NCBI GenBank assembly: GCA_015066715.1
Contig: SVNU01000008.1
Span: forward strand, 1 to 41,253
Direction of reading: 5' to 3'
Origin: Ruminococcus sp.
GTDB lineage: Bacteria > Bacillota > Clostridia > Oscillospirales > Ruminococcaceae
Length of the DNA stretch: 41,253 nt
The position numbers were made by a program, and so were the translations under genes. Shown here piece after piece: positions 38,894 to 41,253 of the stretch; position 1 is the stretch's first letter; each line of letters begins with the position of its first letter. The notes under the pieces were generated by a model. The model was not told the DNA's origin and made no database searches. It saw only the letters and a program-made list of their open reading frames with translations.

Positions 38894-40117
38894 AAAATCA
38901 ATCATGTCTGGGATAGCAATAAGCAGATTGTTGCAGATGTTATTGACAACCAGTTCTATGAGGCTGATTGTTACATCAGAGGTACAAACCTTGCAGCAAA
39001 GTATAATTATCAAAACGGTAATAAGTCAGAATATACTTACTACACTCAGAACGCTCATGGTGATGTTGTAAATCTTACTGACAAAACTGGTAAGGTTACA
39101 AAGACTTACACATATGATGCTTTCGGTGTTGAGAAGAATATTGATAAAAACGACACAAATGCATTCCGTTACTGCGGTGAATACTACGATGCTGAAACGG
39201 GTACAATTTATCTTAGAGCGAGATATTACGATCCGAGCATTGGTAGGTTTATTAGTAGGGATAGTTATACAGGAGATAATATTGATCCATTAAGTTTAAA
39301 TTTATATACATACTGTTTAAATAATCCTTTGCATTTTGTTGATGAAAATGGTCACTGGCCATCTTTGTCTAAGATAATTAAAGCAGCAGCGACTGTAGCA
39401 GTAGCAGCAGTTGCTGTGACCGCAATTGTAGCTACTGCTGGAGCGGCAGGAGCAGCTGTAGGTGTTGCAGCAGGTATGTATTTAGGCGTTTCATCAGCTA
39501 CAGCTGTAACCATATCAACAGCAGCCACAGTTGGCGCATATGCAGTTGCAGGTGGAATAGGAGCTACTGCATTAAGTGATGCTGGTGAAGAACTAACAGG
39601 GACAAATGTTATTCGCGATGGATTCATGGGTGGCAACCAAGAACTATATGATACTGTTAGGGGAGGCTTATATACTGTTGGAGCAGGTTATATGGCTCTT
39701 GGTGCAGATAATTGTGGTTTATCAAGTGGAAGGCAGTCAACATCTACTACACCACAAAAGTCTTCAAAGACTGCAAGTGGTTATTCAAAAAATGGAAATT
39801 ACCCAAAACCAGGTGAACGTACACTTAATGGATATGTAAAAAGTAAAGTTGAGCCTGGTAAAGAAATTAGTTTACGTACAAGTTCTCCAGGATTCAACAA
39901 TAATAATGGGAATGTTGGTGGAGTGTTTAAACGATTTGGTAATGGATCGCATGCTGGAGTTTCGCCTCACGTCCATCAGCCAAATGTTAATATTGCTCCG
40001 AATGGAAATGTTTATGGTAGTGTAGGTTCAAAAACAGTAAATGGAGGTGTTACCTATCCCACACCTAAAGATGTTAAACAATTATATGAATATATAGAGA
40101 ATGGGAAGTATCATTAA
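38894..40117 (+). CDS. Orphan RHS toxin tip 2, no start codon
   Basis: The open frame begins after TAG (38891-38893) and enters the RHS core at once (NHVWDSNKQIVADVIDNQFY). It contains no ATG, GTG or TTG until TTG 39329, so it cannot be translated as a full tip where it stands. The core ends at LRARYYDPSIGRFISRD. An Ala/Gly/Val-rich pre-toxin region follows, then a soluble C-terminus with GVFKRFGNGSHAGVSPHVHQ and VNGGVTYPTPKDVKQLYEYI. The His-rich end resembles polymorphic toxin type 24 domains, a tentative assignment. It would need recombination into a complete rhs gene to be expressed. Confidence 0.75.
   Translation, partial: KINHVWDSNKQIVADVIDNQFYEADCYIRGTNLAAKYNYQNGNKSEYTYYTQNAHGDVVNLTDKTGKVTKTYTYDAFGVEKNIDKNDTNAFRYCGEYYDAETGTIYLRARYYDPSIGRFISRDSYTGDNIDPLSLNLYTYCLNNPLHFVDENGHWPSLSKIIKAAATVAVAAVAVTAIVATAGAAGAAVGVAAGMYLGVSSATAVTISTAATVGAYAVAGGIGATALSDAGEELTGTNVIRDGFMGGNQELYDTVRGGLYTVGAGYMALGADNCGLSSGRQSTSTTPQKSSKTASGYSKNGNYPKPGERTLNGYVKSKVEPGKEISLRTSSPGFNNNNGNVGGVFKRFGNGSHAGVSPHVHQPNVNIAPNGNVYGSVGSKTVNGGVTYPTPKDVKQLYEYIENGKYH
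38900..39336 (+). repeat. RHS core direct repeat, copy 2
   Basis: Partner of 37304-37740, in the same orientation and reading frame. Recombination between copies would delete tip 1 plus its immunity gene and place tip 2 behind the longer YD-repeat frame. Confidence 0.9.
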
Positions 40118-40119
40118 TT

Positions 40120-40578
40120 ATGAATGAAAATTTTGATTGTACCCAATTTGTTACATTTACATATTCAGAAAGTCCGACCGCTCAAGATATAATCGCATCT
40201 TTTGAAAAGCAAGGATTTACGTTGATTGAAAAAAATTTTATTCGTAAAGCGAAAATTATTTTTTTTAGTGATTATATAGAAAATAAATTTTATGAGCTGA
40301 AGAATGATAATTTTATGGGAGAATTTGAGGATTGGGTGGAAAAGGATAATCCTCCGAATACCATAATAGAATTTATACAAACACTTAAAGAGTGGATGTA
40401 TAAAATAAATGTGTCTCATTTTAAAGTTTTTTTAACATCATATGCAGAATTAAATGGGAATACTTCTTGCCGCGCCATAAAAACTCCATATGATTCTTTG
40501 TTAAATGAACTGTTTAAAATGTCAAACTATTATTATGGAAAACATTATGACAATATGATTATTGATATTTTGTTATAA
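40120..40578 (+). CDS. Probable immunity protein for RHS tip 2
   Basis: The protein is 152 aa, soluble and acidic (FVTFTYSESPTAQDIIASFE, then DNFMGEFEDWVEKDNPPN, ending YYYGKHYDNMIIDILL). It starts 2 nt after the tip 2 stop, with GGGAAG of the toxin's 3' end upstream as a weak ribosome binding site. The family is not recognised. Immediate placement after a polymorphic toxin end is the evidence for an immunity role. A terminator follows. Confidence 0.65.
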   Translation: MNENFDCTQFVTFTYSESPTAQDIIASFEKQGFTLIEKNFIRKAKIIFFSDYIENKFYELKNDNFMGEFEDWVEKDNPPNTIIEFIQTLKEWMYKINVSHFKVFLTSYAELNGNTSCRAIKTPYDSLLNELFKMSNYYYGKHYDNMIIDILL

Positions 40579-40635
40579 TTAATCAAATACGAAACAAAGT
40601 TGAGATTTTAAAAATTAATATCTAAAGTTGCTCTT

Positions 40636-40670
40636 GAGCTTGCGTATGTAAAAGTACGCAAGCTCTTTTT
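40636..40670 (+). terminator. Terminator after RHS tip 2 immunity gene
   Basis: GAGCTTGCGTA/TACGCAAGCTC, a perfect 11-bp stem, followed by TTTTT. Confidence 0.9.
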
Positions 40671-40786
40671 GTATCATAATGAAAATATAAGGAAGAAAAT
40701 TATGATTTTAAAATTTAAATGACTGTGTCTGACAGCAAAATATCCATAACCTTCGTTTGATTTTAAATTGAACGGAGGTGAAAAAG

Positions 40787-41218
40787 ATGGATAAACGCAA
40801 GCTTTGTGTTTACGATACAATGTCAGGAAAATACACGGATGTTGAGGTTACAGATGAGATATACATACACTACAACAGAACACAATGGAATATTGATGAT
40901 AATGATGATTCGTTCTTTAAACATGAAATTCAGTTTTCAGCATTGACAGGCGGATTGAATGATGCATTTGAAAATTTTAAGGAATTTAAAACAGAATATG
41001 ACGAAACCGAGAAAAAGGCAGTACATAAAGTGCTTGTAAAAAGACTTTATGACTGCCTTAATTTTTTGCCCGAAAATGATCGTAAACTGATTCAAATGAT
41101 ATTTTTTGAAGAAAAAACGGAAAGAGAGTGTGCTAAAATTTATGGTGTAAATCAGAAGAATATAAACAAAAGAAAGAAACAGATTTTATGCACTCTTTAC
41201 AAACTTTTGGTTAAATGA
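40787..41218 (+). CDS. Sigma-70-like (region 4) protein
   Basis: The start is ATG 40787, 6 nt after GGAGGTG; a GTG at 40778 overlaps that site. The protein is 143 aa. The C-terminal half is a region-4-like helix-turn-helix: LYDCLNFLPENDRKLIQMIF, then ERECAKIYGVNQKNINKRKK, then LCTLYKLL. The N-terminus begins KLCVYDTMSGKYTDVEVTDE. The plan matches the element protein at 22446-22955, so it may mark the start of another mobile element to the right. The window ends 35 bp after its stop. Confidence 0.78.
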   Translation: MDKRKLCVYDTMSGKYTDVEVTDEIYIHYNRTQWNIDDNDDSFFKHEIQFSALTGGLNDAFENFKEFKTEYDETEKKAVHKVLVKRLYDCLNFLPENDRKLIQMIFFEEKTERECAKIYGVNQKNINKRKKQILCTLYKLLVK

Positions 41219-41253
41219 AAATTTTATGGGTATCAAAACCCTTACATCTACCC

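Overview
The window looks like chromosome of a low-GC, anaerobic Gram-positive bacterium of the Ruminococcus / Oscillospiraceae type. Supporting features are a secreted dockerin protein, a SpoVT homologue, an AgrD/AgrB peptide-signalling pair, AGGAGG-type ribosome binding sites and TTGACA-17-TATAAT promoters. No species can be named from the sequence alone.

Left flank, 1-6058: a three-way-junction palindrome, a dockerin-bearing secreted protein, an HdeD/DUF308 membrane protein behind a structured leader, a 14-TM DHA2-type efflux pump under a palindromic operator, an orphan metal-type ABC ATPase, two fused gene fragments, and the first 32 codons of spoVT.

Integrative mobilizable element, about 6059-31046 (about 25 kb): it interrupts spoVT. 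The 5' part of spoVT lies at the left end. The 3' part lies at the right end, fused in frame to the large serine recombinase. Joining the outer flanks restores a 180-codon SpoVT. Joining the inner ends creates a symmetric attP with perfect 10-bp arms. The cargo is mostly defence and toxin-antitoxin genes: AbiEi/AbiEii, a tripartite HipB-HipS-HipT system, Fic plus a ribbon-helix-helix protein, and a MazF-like toxin. There is also a DNA phosphorothioation operon (dndC-dndD-dndE). It continues through a PLD-helicase, a 60-aa protein, a second SMC-like ATPase, a 162-aa protein, a GHKL ATPase and a Rossmann-like protein. That six-gene tail is not the classical DndFGH effector and is the best candidate here for an under-described system. 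The right half holds replication and mobilization functions: a sigma-like protein, CHC2 primase, DUF3987 protein, a mirror-symmetric GTAACA array, an oriT candidate, MobC, relaxase, TnpV and the recombinase. No type IV secretion genes are present, so the element should be mobilizable rather than self-conjugative.

Right flank, 31047-41253: the spoVT 3' end, a DAHP synthase, tRNA-Leu(CAA) with a duplicated downstream module, a small HTH protein, a Spo0A-C-like protein, and agrD-agrB. Two frameshifted exported-protein genes follow. Next come two start-less RHS/YD-repeat tips, each followed by a probable immunity gene, and a sigma-like protein. The two tips share about 440 bp of nearly identical core coding sequence, the arrangement expected for toxin swapping by recombination.

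All functional calls come from reading motifs in translated sequence. No database search was possible. Family names rest on recognised motifs, and confidences reflect that.
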